Shown: positions 19,841 through 29,724, counted from the stretch's first letter. The stretch is DNA of 64,000 nucleotides from Buttiauxella agrestis ATCC 33320 (GCA_024169445.1 JALKFA010000001.1:62001-126000), one strand, 5' to 3'. Program-made: numbers and translations. Notes: generated by a model from the sequence alone, not told the origin.

Positions 19841-21037
19841 CTATTTCTGCCGAATCTGCCAAACCCACAACCCAGTAATGGCCAGCGCAAACACCGCCCC
19901 GAAGCCAATACCGATGCCGACAATCGATGCACCGGTTTTGACCGCCAGAGAGTAAAGCCCTAACATCAGCAGCATCGCGGTATTTTCACCGAGATTTTGC
20001 ACCGCAATGGCATTCCCTGCTCCTACCGAATGTTTACCCCGTTCCTGAAGTAATGCATTGAGCGGGACCACGAAGAAGCCCCCCAGGATGCCAATCAGCA
20101 CTAATAGCATGTAGGACGGTAGCAACGCGTGTTGCATGGCAAAGAACAACACGCCAACGCCAATCAAAATCCCTGCAGGCATGCACCGCGCCACGGTTTT
20201 AAGCGTCACCAGTTTAGCCGCAGCCCCGGCCCCCACCACAATGCCCACTGCGACCATCGCGTTCAGGTAAGTTGGCGTCGCGTTATCGGTAATGCCTAGC
20301 GCTACCGGTACCCATAACACCAACAAGAAACGCAATGTCACACCAGCGCCCCAGAACAAGCTGGTTCCCACTAATGAGAAACGAGTTTCACCGTTCTGCC
20401 ACAACGTGCGGCAAGCATTGAAGAAACTTCGGGTCATGGGAGTAAAGCGCCATGACTGACCAGGACGCGCCGGTGCAAGTTTCGGAATAAACATATTAGC
20501 GACGACCGCCCCGGCATACACCAGCACGCAAACGCCCAGTGCCGCAACAATATGCCAATCAGCCAGTACACCGCCCGCCATAGAACCTAGCAGAATCGCA
20601 GCAATGGTCGATGACTCCATCAAGCCATTTGCCTTCACCAGGCGGTCACCGGTCGTAAGTTCACCAAGAATCCCGTATTTAGCCGGTGAATATGTCGCAG
20701 CACCTATTCCCACCAGTGTGTAACCGACAAAGGGATTAAGTCCAAAACAGATAACCGCCGCGCCGATGAGCTTGAGGCAGTTGGCAAACATCATCACTCG
20801 CCCTTTGGCAAAGCTATCCGCCACCTGGCCGACAAACGGAGCAAACAAAATGTAAGCACCGACAAACACCATCTGCAAAACCGGTTGGCTCCAGTCGGGA
20901 TAGAACTGCTGTTTGAGTACCGCCAGCGTGGCAAATAGCAAAGCATTGTCACCAAACGCCGATAAAAACTGCGCGCCTGTTACTGCCATCATACCTCTGG
21001 ACCAAATAGAGGTATCGTTCACGGCGCTATCACGCAT
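19841..21037 (-). CDS. lplT: Lysophospholipid transporter LplT
   Basis: A 398-residue inner-membrane carrier of the major facilitator superfamily with about 12 hydrophobic segments (E. coli LplT 397). It flips lysophospholipids such as lyso-PE inward so that Aas can re-acylate them. The family stretches [18 protein letters not shown] and [11 protein letters not shown] are conserved. The start overlaps the end of aas by 8 bp, so the two are translationally coupled. It ends just before the structured element at 19.2-19.8 kb. Confidence 0.96.
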   Translation of the reverse strand: MRDSAVNDTSIWSRGMMAVTGAQFLSAFGDNALLFATLAVLKQQFYPDWSQPVLQMVFVGAYILFAPFVGQVADSFAKGRVMMFANCLKLIGAAVICFGLNPFVGYTLVGIGAATYSPAKYGILGELTTGDRLVKANGLMESSTIAAILLGSMAGGVLADWHIVAALGVCVLVYAGAVVANMFIPKLAPARPGQSWRFTPMTRSFFNACRTLWQNGETRFSLVGTSLFWGAGVTLRFLLVLWVPVALGITDNATPTYLNAMVAVGIVVGAGAAAKLVTLKTVARCMPAGILIGVGVLFFAMQHALLPSYMLLVLIGILGGFFVVPLNALLQERGKHSVGAGNAIAVQNLGENTAMLLMLGLYSLAVKTGASIVGIGIGFGAVFALAITGLWVWQIRQK

Positions 21038-23189
21038 TCTCTGTCTCCGGTTGGTCTACCAGCACTTTCAGGCTGACAAAATCAGGTTTGCCGCTGCCGA
21101 GTAAAGGTAACTGTTTGAGGAAGCGAATATCACGGGGAACCGCCAGCTCAGGCACGCCGTTCGCGCGCGCATGTTGCAGCAATTTTTCACGGCTGAGTTC
21201 ATTATCCGTGGTGAACATCACCAGAGCTTCACCTTTTGCTGCGTCAGTTTTGATAACCGTTGCGTGCATTTTCTCAGGCGAAACACCCAGTGCCAATTGC
21301 TCGACCATTTCCAGCGAAACCATTTCACCGGCAATTTTGGCAAAGCGTTTAGCGCGCCCCTGAATCACACAAAAGCCGTGCTCATCAAACCGGACAATAT
21401 CACCCGTGTCGTACCAACCCGGCTCCATTTCCCCCTGCGCATTTTCAGCACACGGCGCTTCCAGCACACCTGGATTTTCGACACGCAGATAGCCTTTCAT
21501 GATGTTCGGCCCTTTCAATTGCAGCCGCCCACCCTCTTCAATACCAGGCACCGCCATCAGACGGGCATCCATCGCGGGCAGAATACGCCCAACGGTGCCA
21601 ACTTTTGCCGCCATCGGGACGTTAATTGAAACCACTGGCGCACATTCGGTCACGCCATAACCTTCCAGAATGCGCAGGCCAAATTTATCCTGCCAGAGCT
21701 GTTTAGTGCTTTCCTGGAGTTTTTCCGCTCCCGCCACCACGTAGCGCAGACGGTAGAAGTCATAAGGATTAGCGAAACGGGCATAGTTGCCGAGGAAGGT
21801 GGATGTGCCAAACAATACGGTGCAGTTACGGTCATAAACCAGTTCCGGCACAATGCGGTAATGCAGCGGACTTGGATAGAGGAAGACTTCGGCACCGGTG
21901 AGCAACGGCGTGAATAAGCCGACGGTCAGGCCAAACGAGTGGAATAACGGTAGTGCTGACATAAAACGGTCGTTGGCGGTGAAATCCGCGATAGTGCGAA
22001 TTTGCTCAACGTTCGCCAGTAAACTTTTATGGCTATGCACCACACCTTTTGGATTGCCCTCAGAACCAGAGGTAAACAACACCATCGCGGCGTCTTCGGG
22101 TTGCTGTTTAACCTGTGCCAAACGCGGCATTAATAAATGGCTAAAAATCCAAAGTTTATCGGCAAGCGTGACATCAGCTTTTAAATCTTCCAGAAACACC
22201 CAGCGCACCTGCGTGAGTTGCTCCGGCAAATGCCATAACTTGCCTTTGTCGAGGAACTGACGGGAGGTGAAAATGGTTTTGAGTTGCGCCGCGGTAATGG
22301 CACTGGTCAACCCTTTCACACCTGCGGTGTAGTTCATCATCGCCGGAATTCGCCCGCGAGAAGAAGCACCAAAAATCACCGCGGCACTAATCGCCGCATT
22401 CGGCAACATCAGGCCAATAGTTTCTCCTTGTGCGGTGTATTTATCCAAAATACGCCCGACAAACAGCGTTTTAGTTAACAGGCTACGGTAGGTATCCGGT
22501 TTGAAATTGATATCTTCAATACAGTTTTTGCGCTTACCGTAACGACGCTGCGCGGCAAGTAGCGCTTCGTACAATGTTTCACGAGGACGTATCGCCATCC
22601 GCGCTTCCATCATAATTTGATGCAGCATTTCACCCGCCATTTTACGGCGGTCACGGGCGCGCGGCGCATCCGGCATCGCAATCGAAGTCGGTGGCAGAAT
22701 ATGCAGGTTGATACGAGGGAATACGCGGCGTTTTACCAGACCTTTCAGGCGGCTAAAGAAGCTCAGCTCAGCGCCATCAATACGAATCGGGACAACCGTC
22801 GCATTCGATTTAGCGGCTACAAACCCCGCCCCTTCATAGATTTTCATCAACGAACCGGTCACCGAAATGCGCCCTTCCGGGAAGATAACCACCGGTCGGC
22901 CCTGTTCCACCAGGCGAACCAGATGCTTAATCGACATCGGTTTGGTTGGGTCGAGCGGTACAAAATCAATCAGTGATTTCAGCCAACGCATGTACCACTG
23001 CTGGCTGATAGAAGAATAGACGGCGAATACCGGGCGTCCGGGTAAAAACAACGCTAACAAAATTCCATCAATGAAGGATACGTGGTTAGGGACGATCAGA
23101 ACGCGCGATTGGGAGAGAACTTGAGGATCACCATAAAGACGCACTCTGAACAGAATACGAAATAACGTACGGAAAAAACCAAATAGCAT
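21030..23189 (-). CDS. aas: 2-acyl-glycerophosphoethanolamine acyltransferase / acyl-ACP synthetase
   Basis: A 719-residue bifunctional inner-membrane enzyme that re-acylates lyso-PE. The N-terminal PlsC-type acyltransferase has NHVSFIDG and FPEGRI (residues about 30-120). The C-terminal half is an AMP-forming acyl-ACP synthetase with the P-loop [12 protein letters not shown] and YDTGD. I chose ATG 23189 (MLFGFF): it is preceded by AAAGGGAG and gives exactly the E. coli length, while the frame opens six codons earlier at 23207. It forms the aas-lplT operon; the OmrA and OmrB RNA genes lie upstream on the same strand. Confidence 0.97.
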   Translation of the reverse strand: MLFGFFRTLFRILFRVRLYGDPQVLSQSRVLIVPNHVSFIDGILLALFLPGRPVFAVYSSISQQWYMRWLKSLIDFVPLDPTKPMSIKHLVRLVEQGRPVVIFPEGRISVTGSLMKIYEGAGFVAAKSNATVVPIRIDGAELSFFSRLKGLVKRRVFPRINLHILPPTSIAMPDAPRARDRRKMAGEMLHQIMMEARMAIRPRETLYEALLAAQRRYGKRKNCIEDINFKPDTYRSLLTKTLFVGRILDKYTAQGETIGLMLPNAAISAAVIFGASSRGRIPAMMNYTAGVKGLTSAITAAQLKTIFTSRQFLDKGKLWHLPEQLTQVRWVFLEDLKADVTLADKLWIFSHLLMPRLAQVKQQPEDAAMVLFTSGSEGNPKGVVHSHKSLLANVEQIRTIADFTANDRFMSALPLFHSFGLTVGLFTPLLTGAEVFLYPSPLHYRIVPELVYDRNCTVLFGTSTFLGNYARFANPYDFYRLRYVVAGAEKLQESTKQLWQDKFGLRILEGYGVTECAPVVSINVPMAAKVGTVGRILPAMDARLMAVPGIEEGGRLQLKGPNIMKGYLRVENPGVLEAPCAENAQGEMEPGWYDTGDIVRFDEHGFCVIQGRAKRFAKIAGEMVSLEMVEQLALGVSPEKMHATVIKTDAAKGEALVMFTTDNELSREKLLQHARANGVPELAVPRDIRFLKQLPLLGSGKPDFVSLKVLVDQPETENA

Positions 23190-23301
23190 AGCAACTCCCT
23201 TTGTCATGAATAAACCGCAGGCACTTAAGTGTAGTGGCAGATTACATGACTAACTTCAATGGAGCGATAGTTTCGAGGAACACGAACTCTGAAAATAAAG
23301 C

Positions 23302-23390
23302 AAAAAAAAACCTGCGCATCTGCGCAGGTTGGTGCAAAAGAATGGTACTCAACAACGTACCTGGAATTCTCACCAATCAATACCTCTGGG
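23302..23390 (-). ncRNA. omrA: Small regulatory RNA OmrA
   Basis: Read on the minus strand the RNA starts CCCAGAGGTATTGATTGGTG, the conserved 5' seed of OmrA/OmrB. It ends in the terminator hairpin AACCTGCGCAGATGCGCAGGTT plus nine T. At 89 nt it nearly equals E. coli OmrA (88). Omr RNAs are OmpR-activated, Hfq-dependent repressors of outer-membrane protein, curli and flagellar genes. The aas-galR position is the E. coli locus. Which copy is A or B is assigned from seed details and order. Confidence 0.93.
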
Positions 23391-23509
23391 ATTTGAATTG
23401 TGGCGCACTCCTGGCAGGCTCACCAGCGAGAAAGAGCAAGGGAATTAGCGGAAAGTGCAACCAGGTGTTTAAAACATTGAGTCTTGTTACAGGCAGGCAA
23501 ATTTTGGGC

Positions 23510-23594
23510 AAAAAAAACCTGCGCATCCGCGCAGGTTGGTGTAATTCATGTGATCAGCAATTAGAAGCTGACATCACCTATCAATACCTCTGGG
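23510..23594 (-). ncRNA. omrB: Small regulatory RNA OmrB
   Basis: The second tandem copy: 5' CCCAGAGGTATTGATAGGTG, a divergent middle part, then the same GC-rich terminator (AACCTGCGC..GCGCAGGTT, T8). The 85-nt length is close to E. coli OmrB (82), and the AGGTGA variant plus the ACATGAATTACACCA stretch match OmrB. It is separated from omrA by about 120 bp that would hold the omrA promoter. Confidence 0.93.
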
Positions 23595-23744
23595 ACTTCA
23601 AATGTAGCAGTGGCGAGTCAGTCTTCGCCATGTCGAAATAGCAACAGCGCGATGCAAACTGTAAGCAAAGATTTAGTCTGAAATCATTAAAAATCCAGAA
23701 CATGACAATCACTCCCGTTGCGCTTAAATTTCAGCGGCAAATAA

Positions 23745-23863
23745 GTGTAACGATTACACTAAAAATGGCCGTTTTTTGCATGAGTTTGCGACGATGAATA
23801 CAGTTGCGCGCTTGAAGTAGCACGACTTTTCCGTAACACTTAAAATTGTGTAAACGCTTACCC
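23745..23863. promoter_or_regulatory. GalR-type operators upstream of galR
   Basis: GTGTAAACGCTTACCC at 23848-23863 fits the gal operator consensus GTGTAANCGNTTACAC at 14 of 16 positions, 18 bp before the galR ATG. A second dyad, GTGTAACGATTACAC at 23745-23759, has perfect 6-bp arms but is one base shorter in the centre. This suggests autoregulation by GalR, or cross-control by GalS, which binds the same sites. Confidence 0.65.
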
Positions 23864-23880
23864 ACTCAGGAACACTTTCG

Positions 23881-24888
23881 ATGGCGACAATAAAGGATGT
23901 AGCAAAACTGGCAGGCGTTTCTGTCGCCACGGTATCTCGTGTCATTAATGATTCACCAAAAGCCAGCGAGGCGTCACGTCTGGCGGTGACCAGTGCGATG
24001 GAAGAACTGAATTACCACCCTAACGCAAATGCGCGAGCGCTGGCTCAGCAAACTACTGAAACTATTGGTTTGATAGTGGGTGATGTATCCGATCCCTTCT
24101 TCGGCGCGATGGTCAAAGCCGTCGAACAAGTCGCCTATCGTACCGGCAACTTTTTATTGATTGGTAACGGTTACCACAACGAACAAAAAGAACGCCAGGC
24201 AATTGAGCAACTCATCCGCCATCGTTGTGCCGCCCTGGTGGTTCATGCAAAAAAAATCCCTGATAGCGAACTGATTTCATTAATGAAGCAGATGCCGGGC
24301 ATGGTAGTTATCAACCGCATTATTCCCGGTTTCGAGCAGCGCTGTGTGGCGCTGGATGACCGCTACGGCGCCTGGCTTGCCACACGCCATCTGATTCAAC
24401 AAGGCCATACCAAAATTGGCTACCTCTGTTCCAACCACCAGATTTCAGATGCAGAGGACCGCTTGCAAGGTTATTACGACGCACTAACCGAACACGGTTT
24501 ACCGGTTAACGAGCGGTTAGTGACTTACGGTGAACCTGATGAAAGCGGCGGCGAGTTGGCAATGACAGAGTTGTTAGGTCGTGGAAGACATTTCAGCGCC
24601 GTTGCGTGTTACAACGACTCCATGGCCGCAGGAGCGATGGGCGTGTTGAACGACAACGGGATTGATGTACCAAAAGAGATTTCACTGATTGGCTTCGATG
24701 ATGTGTTGATCTCACGCTACGTTCGCCCGCGCCTGACGACCGTGCGTTACCCAATCATCACCATGGCGGCGCAGGCCGCAGAACTGGCCCTGGCGCTGGC
24801 TGAAAAACGTGAGTTACCTGAAATCACGCATATGTTCAGCCCAACACTGGTACGCCGCCATTCGGTGATTACTTATTCAGGAGAGTAA
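23881..24888 (+). CDS. galR: Galactose operon repressor GalR
   Basis: A 335-residue LacI/GalR-family repressor of galactose transport and catabolism genes (E. coli 343, which has a longer C-terminal tail). The helix-turn-helix MATIKDVAKLAGVSVATVSR is at the N-terminus, the hinge YHPNANARALAQQ follows, and a periplasmic-binding-protein-like inducer domain runs to the end with GFDDVLISRYVRPRLTTV. Two gal operator-like dyads precede it. It is upstream of lysA in E. coli; here about 6 kb of accessory genes intervene. Confidence 0.97.
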   Translation: MATIKDVAKLAGVSVATVSRVINDSPKASEASRLAVTSAMEELNYHPNANARALAQQTTETIGLIVGDVSDPFFGAMVKAVEQVAYRTGNFLLIGNGYHNEQKERQAIEQLIRHRCAALVVHAKKIPDSELISLMKQMPGMVVINRIIPGFEQRCVALDDRYGAWLATRHLIQQGHTKIGYLCSNHQISDAEDRLQGYYDALTEHGLPVNERLVTYGEPDESGGELAMTELLGRGRHFSAVACYNDSMAAGAMGVLNDNGIDVPKEISLIGFDDVLISRYVRPRLTTVRYPIITMAAQAAELALALAEKRELPEITHMFSPTLVRRHSVITYSGE

Positions 24889-24893
24889 TGATA

Positions 24894-25316
24894 TTAATCA
24901 TCACTCAACTGTTTGATTCTCGAAAGGTTCATTTCGATGATTGTTTGGTAAGCGGCAAGACCGCCGCCATTACCTGAACCGTAGGACGTCAACACGCGAT
25001 GGCTTTCGGCAGTGCGAAACTCACGATACGCACGCTCTGCATTGTCGAATGCCTTAACAGGCTGCAGTGACTTGCTCCCTTCGCTCATATTCTCAAGCTC
25101 GACCAGATCCGCCCGCGTCTTTTTCTCAATTGCGACCAGTTCGGCCTCAGATTGCTTCACCACGGCCGGATAACATTCACGCTGCTCGGCAGTCGATTCT
25201 TTCGCTTCGCATTGTTTGTAAAGCGCCTGGGCAGACTCAGCGGCAACCGCTGGCAGCGAAGTCATCGCAACTAACACCGTTCCCGCTACCATTGACTGAA
25301 TTGAGTTAAGCTTCAT
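24894..25316 (-). CDS. Secreted LprI-like (DUF1311-type) protein
   Basis: A 140-residue exported protein. The signal peptide MKLNSIQSMVAGTVLVAMTS ends near PAVAA. The mature part has two cysteines (QCEAKE..RECY) and a helical, charged body of the kind seen in DUF1311/LprI proteins, some of which inhibit lysozyme. I chose ATG 25316 because AAGGAG lies just upstream; the frame opens 11 codons earlier. It is convergent with galR, with only 5 bp between the stop codons. Family assignment is moderate; the function is inference. Confidence 0.7.
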   Translation of the reverse strand: MKLNSIQSMVAGTVLVAMTSLPAVAAESAQALYKQCEAKESTAEQRECYPAVVKQSEAELVAIEKKTRADLVELENMSEGSKSLQPVKAFDNAERAYREFRTAESHRVLTSYGSGNGGGLAAYQTIIEMNLSRIKQLSDD

Positions 25317-25479
25317 TTCCGCTCCTTGTTGTTGATATAAGGCCACCAAACCTCGGCCCTCACAGATGTGAGAATAATGTTACTGATTTTCAGTAGTGCA
25401 GGCGAGGTTTCGGTCGTATTACGATGGTGATGGGCAACAATTCAGACAATTGGTGAGTGAGCACTCAGGGAAGAGAGAT

Positions 25480-25929
25480 TTAAAGAGTAAACCGATAAAG
25501 GTGCACAGACTTGCTCGGGTAGTCCAGTCCGTCGCCGATATACTGCCAGCCAAAACGCTCGTAGTAATCTTTACAGGCCGAATAGAGATACAACTGGGGG
25601 TAGCCGATCGTACGGGCATATTCAATAACGTGCTGTTGCAATTGTGCGCCTAACCCGCGGCCACGCTGCTTTTCATCAATGTATAACGCCGCGAGCCACG
25701 GATAGAGATCCTGGCGGCTAATTAAATCGCAGCGCCACAACCCTACCGTTCCTACTAACTTGTCCCCCTCTACAGCGACAAATGTCAGCGGCATTTCCCC
25801 TTCTCGCTGGCTGGTTGCCACAATTGAGGCGAAAAAGTCACGGCTATCAGAGGTGCCAAACGCTTGCCACAGCCAGTCCGTCACTTGCGGCCCATATTGT
25901 GGTACGGCGTAGAGTGGCAGAATCTTCAC
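25480..25929 (-). CDS. GNAT-family N-acetyltransferase
   Basis: A 149-residue GCN5-related acetyltransferase. The acetyl-CoA binding motif A is ALYIDEKQRGRGLGAQLQQH (R/Q-x-x-G-x-G/A), followed by the motif B-like region GYPQLYLYSACKDYYERFGW. The start is a GTG at 25929 that overlaps the TGA of the upstream GntR gene, so translation is coupled to it. The substrate is unknown. Sitting at the end of the PTS/glycosidase operon, it might modify a sugar or metabolite, but this is only context. Confidence 0.8.
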   Translation of the reverse strand: MKILPLYAVPQYGPQVTDWLWQAFGTSDSRDFFASIVATSQREGEMPLTFVAVEGDKLVGTVGLWRCDLISRQDLYPWLAALYIDEKQRGRGLGAQLQQHVIEYARTIGYPQLYLYSACKDYYERFGWQYIGDGLDYPSKSVHLYRFTL

Positions 25930-26699
25930 ATCAACTTCCCCTGGAAAATGGGAACCGACTCGAATAAGTAGCCATCAAAATCTGGTGCATCGGAGTCAGA
26001 CTGTTCAAGCAGGCTGTTTTTAACGTTTTCTAAATGCTGCCACATCGCCTGCCACGACCCCATCACATCACGGCGGCGCAGCGCTGCCAGAATGGTTTGC
26101 AGGTCACCCAGCCATTTCAGACGATAGCTACGGGTGTCGATATGCGCACGTAATTGCTGCCACATCGGGCTGCTATCAAGATGACGCCAGATACTTTCTA
26201 CCGTCGCCAACAACATCTGGTTTTGCGACGCCCCTGCCAGAACCAGGTGAAACATCTTGCAGTTGTCCTGGCTCAGGTCATTCATCGCAATGGCACGTTG
26301 TTCTTGTTCAAGGATACGTTTGAGGTTATCGATATCCGCTTTGGTGGCCATTTTTGCGGCAAAGGCCGCAATATTACTTTCGAGCAACTGGCGTGCTTGC
26401 AGCATTTCAAAGGGACCAATATCGCTACTGAAAAAAGCTTCTTCTTCCGCTTCATTTTCTGCCGGAACGCGCGTCACATACACACCCGATCCCTGGCGAA
26501 TATCGACCGTGCCCTGCAATTCCAGCATCAGTAATGCTTCACGAACAATGGTGCGACTGACACCGTACGTTTCGGCAATGTTACGTTCAGGCGGCAAACG
26601 CGAACCGACCGGATACAATCCCTGCATGATTTGCGCGCGCAGATCCTCACCAATTTCCTGGTATTGTTTTTTTTCTGGCGAAAGCACTACCTTGTCCAC
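25926..26699 (-). CDS. GntR/FadR-family regulator, UxuR/ExuR-like
   Basis: A 257-residue transcription factor. The N-terminal winged helix includes GSRLPPERNIAETYGVSRTI and VREALLMLELQG. The C-terminal FCD effector domain shares with E. coli UxuR the stretches GPFEMLQARQLLESNIA, AMWQHLENVKNSLLE and FDGYLFES. That family senses hexuronate-type ligands and binds TTGGTATACCAA-like operators; matching palindromes lie before the PTS gene (29617-29718). It is the third gene of the IIC-GH1-GntR-GNAT unit, 89 bp after the glycosidase. A role as repressor of this operon is inference. Confidence 0.85.
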   Translation of the reverse strand: MDKVVLSPEKKQYQEIGEDLRAQIMQGLYPVGSRLPPERNIAETYGVSRTIVREALLMLELQGTVDIRQGSGVYVTRVPAENEAEEEAFFSSDIGPFEMLQARQLLESNIAAFAAKMATKADIDNLKRILEQEQRAIAMNDLSQDNCKMFHLVLAGASQNQMLLATVESIWRHLDSSPMWQQLRAHIDTRSYRLKWLGDLQTILAALRRRDVMGSWQAMWQHLENVKNSLLEQSDSDAPDFDGYLFESVPIFQGKLM

Positions 26700-26788
26700 G
26701 ATATCACCCGTATTTGTCGATTCTCAGCGGCATAACGTACTGCCGCTGATTAATGCCTGCTAGCTTATCAAATTAAGCTGCTGAATGA

Positions 26789-28216
26789 TTATTTCCATTC
26801 ATCATCAATATTGAGCTGTAAAGTGCGCGACTCACTTAAAGAGCGATACCAATGGGCTGACTTTTTCGCCCTCCGCGCACGATTATTTTGCAGATCAATT
26901 TCAATCAAACCATAGCGGTTTTTGAAAGCGTTCATTGGCGAAACGTTATCGGTAAAGGCCCACAGCATGTAACCCTGGCAGTTTGCGCCATCTTCGCGGG
27001 CGCGCAGCGCCTGGTACAAATGTTCGCTGATAAAGCTGATGCGATAATCATCCGCTATCACGCCATCGGCATTGCGGAATTGCGCTTCATTTTCCGTGCC
27101 CATGCCGCTTTCCGCCACAAACCACGGGATATTGCGATACTCGGTTTTAATGCGCATCGCCATGTCATAAACAATGCGTGGATAAATTTCCCAGCCGCGC
27201 GACTTATTCATGCGCCGCCCTGGCAATTCAAACGGCTCGTAGTAATAAGCGGGATGGAATGGCGTTTCTGGGTTCCAGGCGCGCGACGGCGCTTTGACAC
27301 GATGCGGGTAATACAGGTTGATGCCCAGCTCGTCGACAGTATTCTCGCGAATAATCGCTAATTCCTGTTCGTTGAAATCCCATTGCACGTCATGTTTTTC
27401 CAGCAGTTCGAACAACTGCTGAGGATATTCACCATGCACTAACGGGTCTAAAAATACCCGGTTGTAGAACAGGTCGTAAATCTGCGCGGCTTGCCGATCA
27501 TGGGCAGCACTCGAACGCGCATAAGTGACTTCCGGGTTAAGAATGCAGCCCACGGTTCCGCTGTAACCTTTCTCACGGAACAGTTTCACCACTTTCGCCG
27601 TAGCGAGGTTTTTATGGTGATTCCACTGCATCCACTTATGGGTATTTTGCTCGTATGGCCAGCGTAACGCATCCAGATAGACGCGGGTTTGCACTACAAT
27701 CGGCTCGTTAAACGTAAACCAGCGATTCACCTTGTGAGCGTAACGGGCAAAGACTTTTTCCGCATACAACACATACAACTCGACCACTTTTTTCGACGCC
27801 CAACCGCCATAGTTTTCGAACAGCGTGGCGGGCAGTTCATAATGTTCGAGGCAGATCATCGGTTCAATGCCGGTGCGGCGCATTTCGTCGATCAGATTGT
27901 CGTAATACTGCGCATATTCCTCGTCGACGATGCCCTTTTCATAATCGGTGAAAAAACGCGACCAGTTAATTGAGGTGCGGTAATGCGTCAGCCCCGCCAG
28001 TTTCATCAATGCGACATCTTCACGATAGCGATTGATAAAATCAGTGGCGACTGCTGGGCCATAGCCCTCGTACCACACATGGCGGTCGTTTTTGTACCAG
28101 GCATCCAGCCAGGAATCCTGCCCTTCTTTTTTGCCGCTCCAGCCTTCGGTTTGCCAGGCTGATGCCGCAGCGCCGAGGATAAAATCTTTTGGGATAGTGA
28201 CTTTTACGTTGCTCAT
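26789..28216 (-). CDS. Glycoside hydrolase family 1, probable phospho-beta-glycosidase
   Basis: A 475-residue GH1 enzyme. The acid/base motif is TFNEP (E171). The expected nucleophile motif T/S-E-N-G is present as FVAESGMG (E369), with Ser in place of the usual Asn. The C-terminal VSPMNAFKNRYGL resembles the S..K..Y phosphate-binding loop of 6-phospho-beta-glucosidases. The start ATG 28216 (MSNVKVTIPKDF) follows GAGGAAGG; the frame opens 25 codons earlier. It begins 7 bp after the PTS IIC stop, so it would hydrolyse the phosphorylated disaccharide imported by that IIC. The actual sugar is unknown. Confidence 0.88.
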   Translation of the reverse strand: MSNVKVTIPKDFILGAAASAWQTEGWSGKKEGQDSWLDAWYKNDRHVWYEGYGPAVATDFINRYREDVALMKLAGLTHYRTSINWSRFFTDYEKGIVDEEYAQYYDNLIDEMRRTGIEPMICLEHYELPATLFENYGGWASKKVVELYVLYAEKVFARYAHKVNRWFTFNEPIVVQTRVYLDALRWPYEQNTHKWMQWNHHKNLATAKVVKLFREKGYSGTVGCILNPEVTYARSSAAHDRQAAQIYDLFYNRVFLDPLVHGEYPQQLFELLEKHDVQWDFNEQELAIIRENTVDELGINLYYPHRVKAPSRAWNPETPFHPAYYYEPFELPGRRMNKSRGWEIYPRIVYDMAMRIKTEYRNIPWFVAESGMGTENEAQFRNADGVIADDYRISFISEHLYQALRAREDGANCQGYMLWAFTDNVSPMNAFKNRYGLIEIDLQNNRARRAKKSAHWYRSLSESRTLQLNIDDEWK

Positions 28217-28223
28217 GCCTTCC

Positions 28224-29561
28224 TCACGCGTTTTTGGCAAGTTGTTGCTGTTCGGCCTGCAACTGCGCCTGCTCAGCACGGCGAGAGGCAATTTTCACAA
28301 ACGGCAGATAAATCAGCACGGAAACCAGAATACAGCCCAATTGTGTCACCACCGCGCCCATCGAACCGGCGGTAGAGAGCCAGGCGTTAATCAACGGCGG
28401 TGTGGTCCACGGCACCATCACTACCGCTTTACCAGCAAAACCCATTGCGGTGGCGAAGTAGCCAATCGTGCCGGTTACCAGTGGGGTAATAATGAAGGGA
28501 ATAGCCAAAATTGGGTTTAGCATAATCGGCATACCAAAAATCACCGGCTCGTTGATATTAAAAATGCCGGGGCCGAAAGAGAGCTTAGCTATCTCTTTCA
28601 TTTCTTTGCGTTTAGTGGCAATCATTACCGCAATCAGCAAGCCGATGGTTAAACCCGAACCGCCAATACTCATGTACACATCCCAGAACGGCATGGTGAT
28701 GATATTGGGGATCTCTTTACCTTGCTCAAAAGCACTCATGTTGACGGTAATCGCGCCAAGCAGCAGCGGTTCACGGATAGGTTTGATCATCTGGTTACCG
28801 TGAATACCGATAACCCAGAACAGCTGAGCGACAAACATCAGCAGCAAAATACCCGGCAGGCTCTGCACCACTTTTTCCAGCGGTTGCTGCACCACCTGAT
28901 ACACCGCGTCATACAGATACATGCCGGTGGTCTGATGGAAGATGAAACCGAAAGTCGCGATGGCGGTAACGGTGATGATTGAAGGAATTAATGCAGAGAA
29001 AGAGGCAGAGACATTTGGCGGAACGGTATCAGGCATTTTGATTTTCAGCCCTTCGCGTTTTTCCAGCCAGCAGTAAACTTCAACCGACAAAATGGCAATA
29101 AACATGCCGAGGAACAGGCTGCGGGTATCAGAAAACTGGCGTGCCAGAATATCTTTCACCATGTGCATTTGCCCATCGACCATCATTTCAATAGTCGTTG
29201 GCGTCACGCAAATAAAGCAAATCACCGCCAGCAAGCCGGGGAACAAACTTTTAATACCGTTGATGCGCCCCAATTCGATACCAATCAGGAACACCGCACC
29301 GATGTTCAAAAAGTTAAGCGTGGCGTAGTTAATCGCCGCGGTGATTGGTTTCAGCTGTGCCAGAAACGACAATGCAGAAAAACTGGCCAGGCCGTTTTTC
29401 GGGTCCAGCACCATGTTAGAAATCAGTACCGAGAACGCCCCGACAATAATCACTGGCATCAGGGTGATGAACGAGGCTTTGATCGCCATAATATAACGGT
29501 AACTGTTGAATTTCGTGGCGAAACTCCCCAGCGAGTCGATTAACTTTTCCTGTAATGCCAT
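28224..29561 (-). CDS. PTS lactose/cellobiose-family transporter subunit IIC
   Basis: A 445-residue membrane permease of the Lac/Cel (ChbC-like) PTS family, with about ten hydrophobic segments. The family signatures FWVIGIHGNQMIKPI and FGPGIFNINEPVIFGMPIM are visible. No IIA or IIB domain or gene occurs in the window, so phosphate must come from subunits encoded elsewhere, such as those of a chb locus. It is the first gene of the minus-strand operon and divergent from a LacI-type regulator. The operator-rich promoter region upstream suggests tight control. Confidence 0.92.
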   Translation of the reverse strand: MALQEKLIDSLGSFATKFNSYRYIMAIKASFITLMPVIIVGAFSVLISNMVLDPKNGLASFSALSFLAQLKPITAAINYATLNFLNIGAVFLIGIELGRINGIKSLFPGLLAVICFICVTPTTIEMMVDGQMHMVKDILARQFSDTRSLFLGMFIAILSVEVYCWLEKREGLKIKMPDTVPPNVSASFSALIPSIITVTAIATFGFIFHQTTGMYLYDAVYQVVQQPLEKVVQSLPGILLLMFVAQLFWVIGIHGNQMIKPIREPLLLGAITVNMSAFEQGKEIPNIITMPFWDVYMSIGGSGLTIGLLIAVMIATKRKEMKEIAKLSFGPGIFNINEPVIFGMPIMLNPILAIPFIITPLVTGTIGYFATAMGFAGKAVVMVPWTTPPLINAWLSTAGSMGAVVTQLGCILVSVLIYLPFVKIASRRAEQAQLQAEQQQLAKNA

Positions 29562-29616
29562 TGGGTATACCTCTGTGTTGTCGTTTTTTATTATGTAGGG
29601 TGATGTTTAACGAACG

Positions 29617-29718
29617 TTTTGGTATGCCAAAAATAGGATCAACCGCCTAACAATTCCGTGATAAATGTCCCACATCGTTATATTGGAATTCCAATAAAAC
29701 CAATTTGGCATACCAAAT
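29617..29718. promoter_or_regulatory. UxuR-type operator palindromes upstream of the PTS operon
   Basis: Three 16-bp dyads occur: TTTTGGTATGCCAAAA (29617-29632), TATTGGAATTCCAATA (29681-29696, perfect) and ATTTGGCATACCAAAT (29703-29718). The first and third are the same core on opposite strands. They resemble the UxuR/ExuR operator TTGGTATACCAA and match the UxuR-like regulator encoded downstream in the operon. Site 1 lies 55 bp upstream of the IIC start. The 414-bp divergent gap 29562-29975 also holds an ERIC-like element. Confidence 0.7.
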
Positions 29719-29724
29719 AAATTC

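Noticed and set aside
19558-19955. Several 65-75 codon frames within the tas-lplT gap
   Set aside because: They run through inverted hairpins on both strands, have no good ribosome site or protein-like composition, and conflict with the structured element.
23234-23641. Open frame of 135 codons on the plus strand over the aas-galR gap
   Set aside because: It reads antisense through the two OmrA/OmrB RNA genes, and its internal repeat (KKNLRIRAGW) is just their shared terminator.
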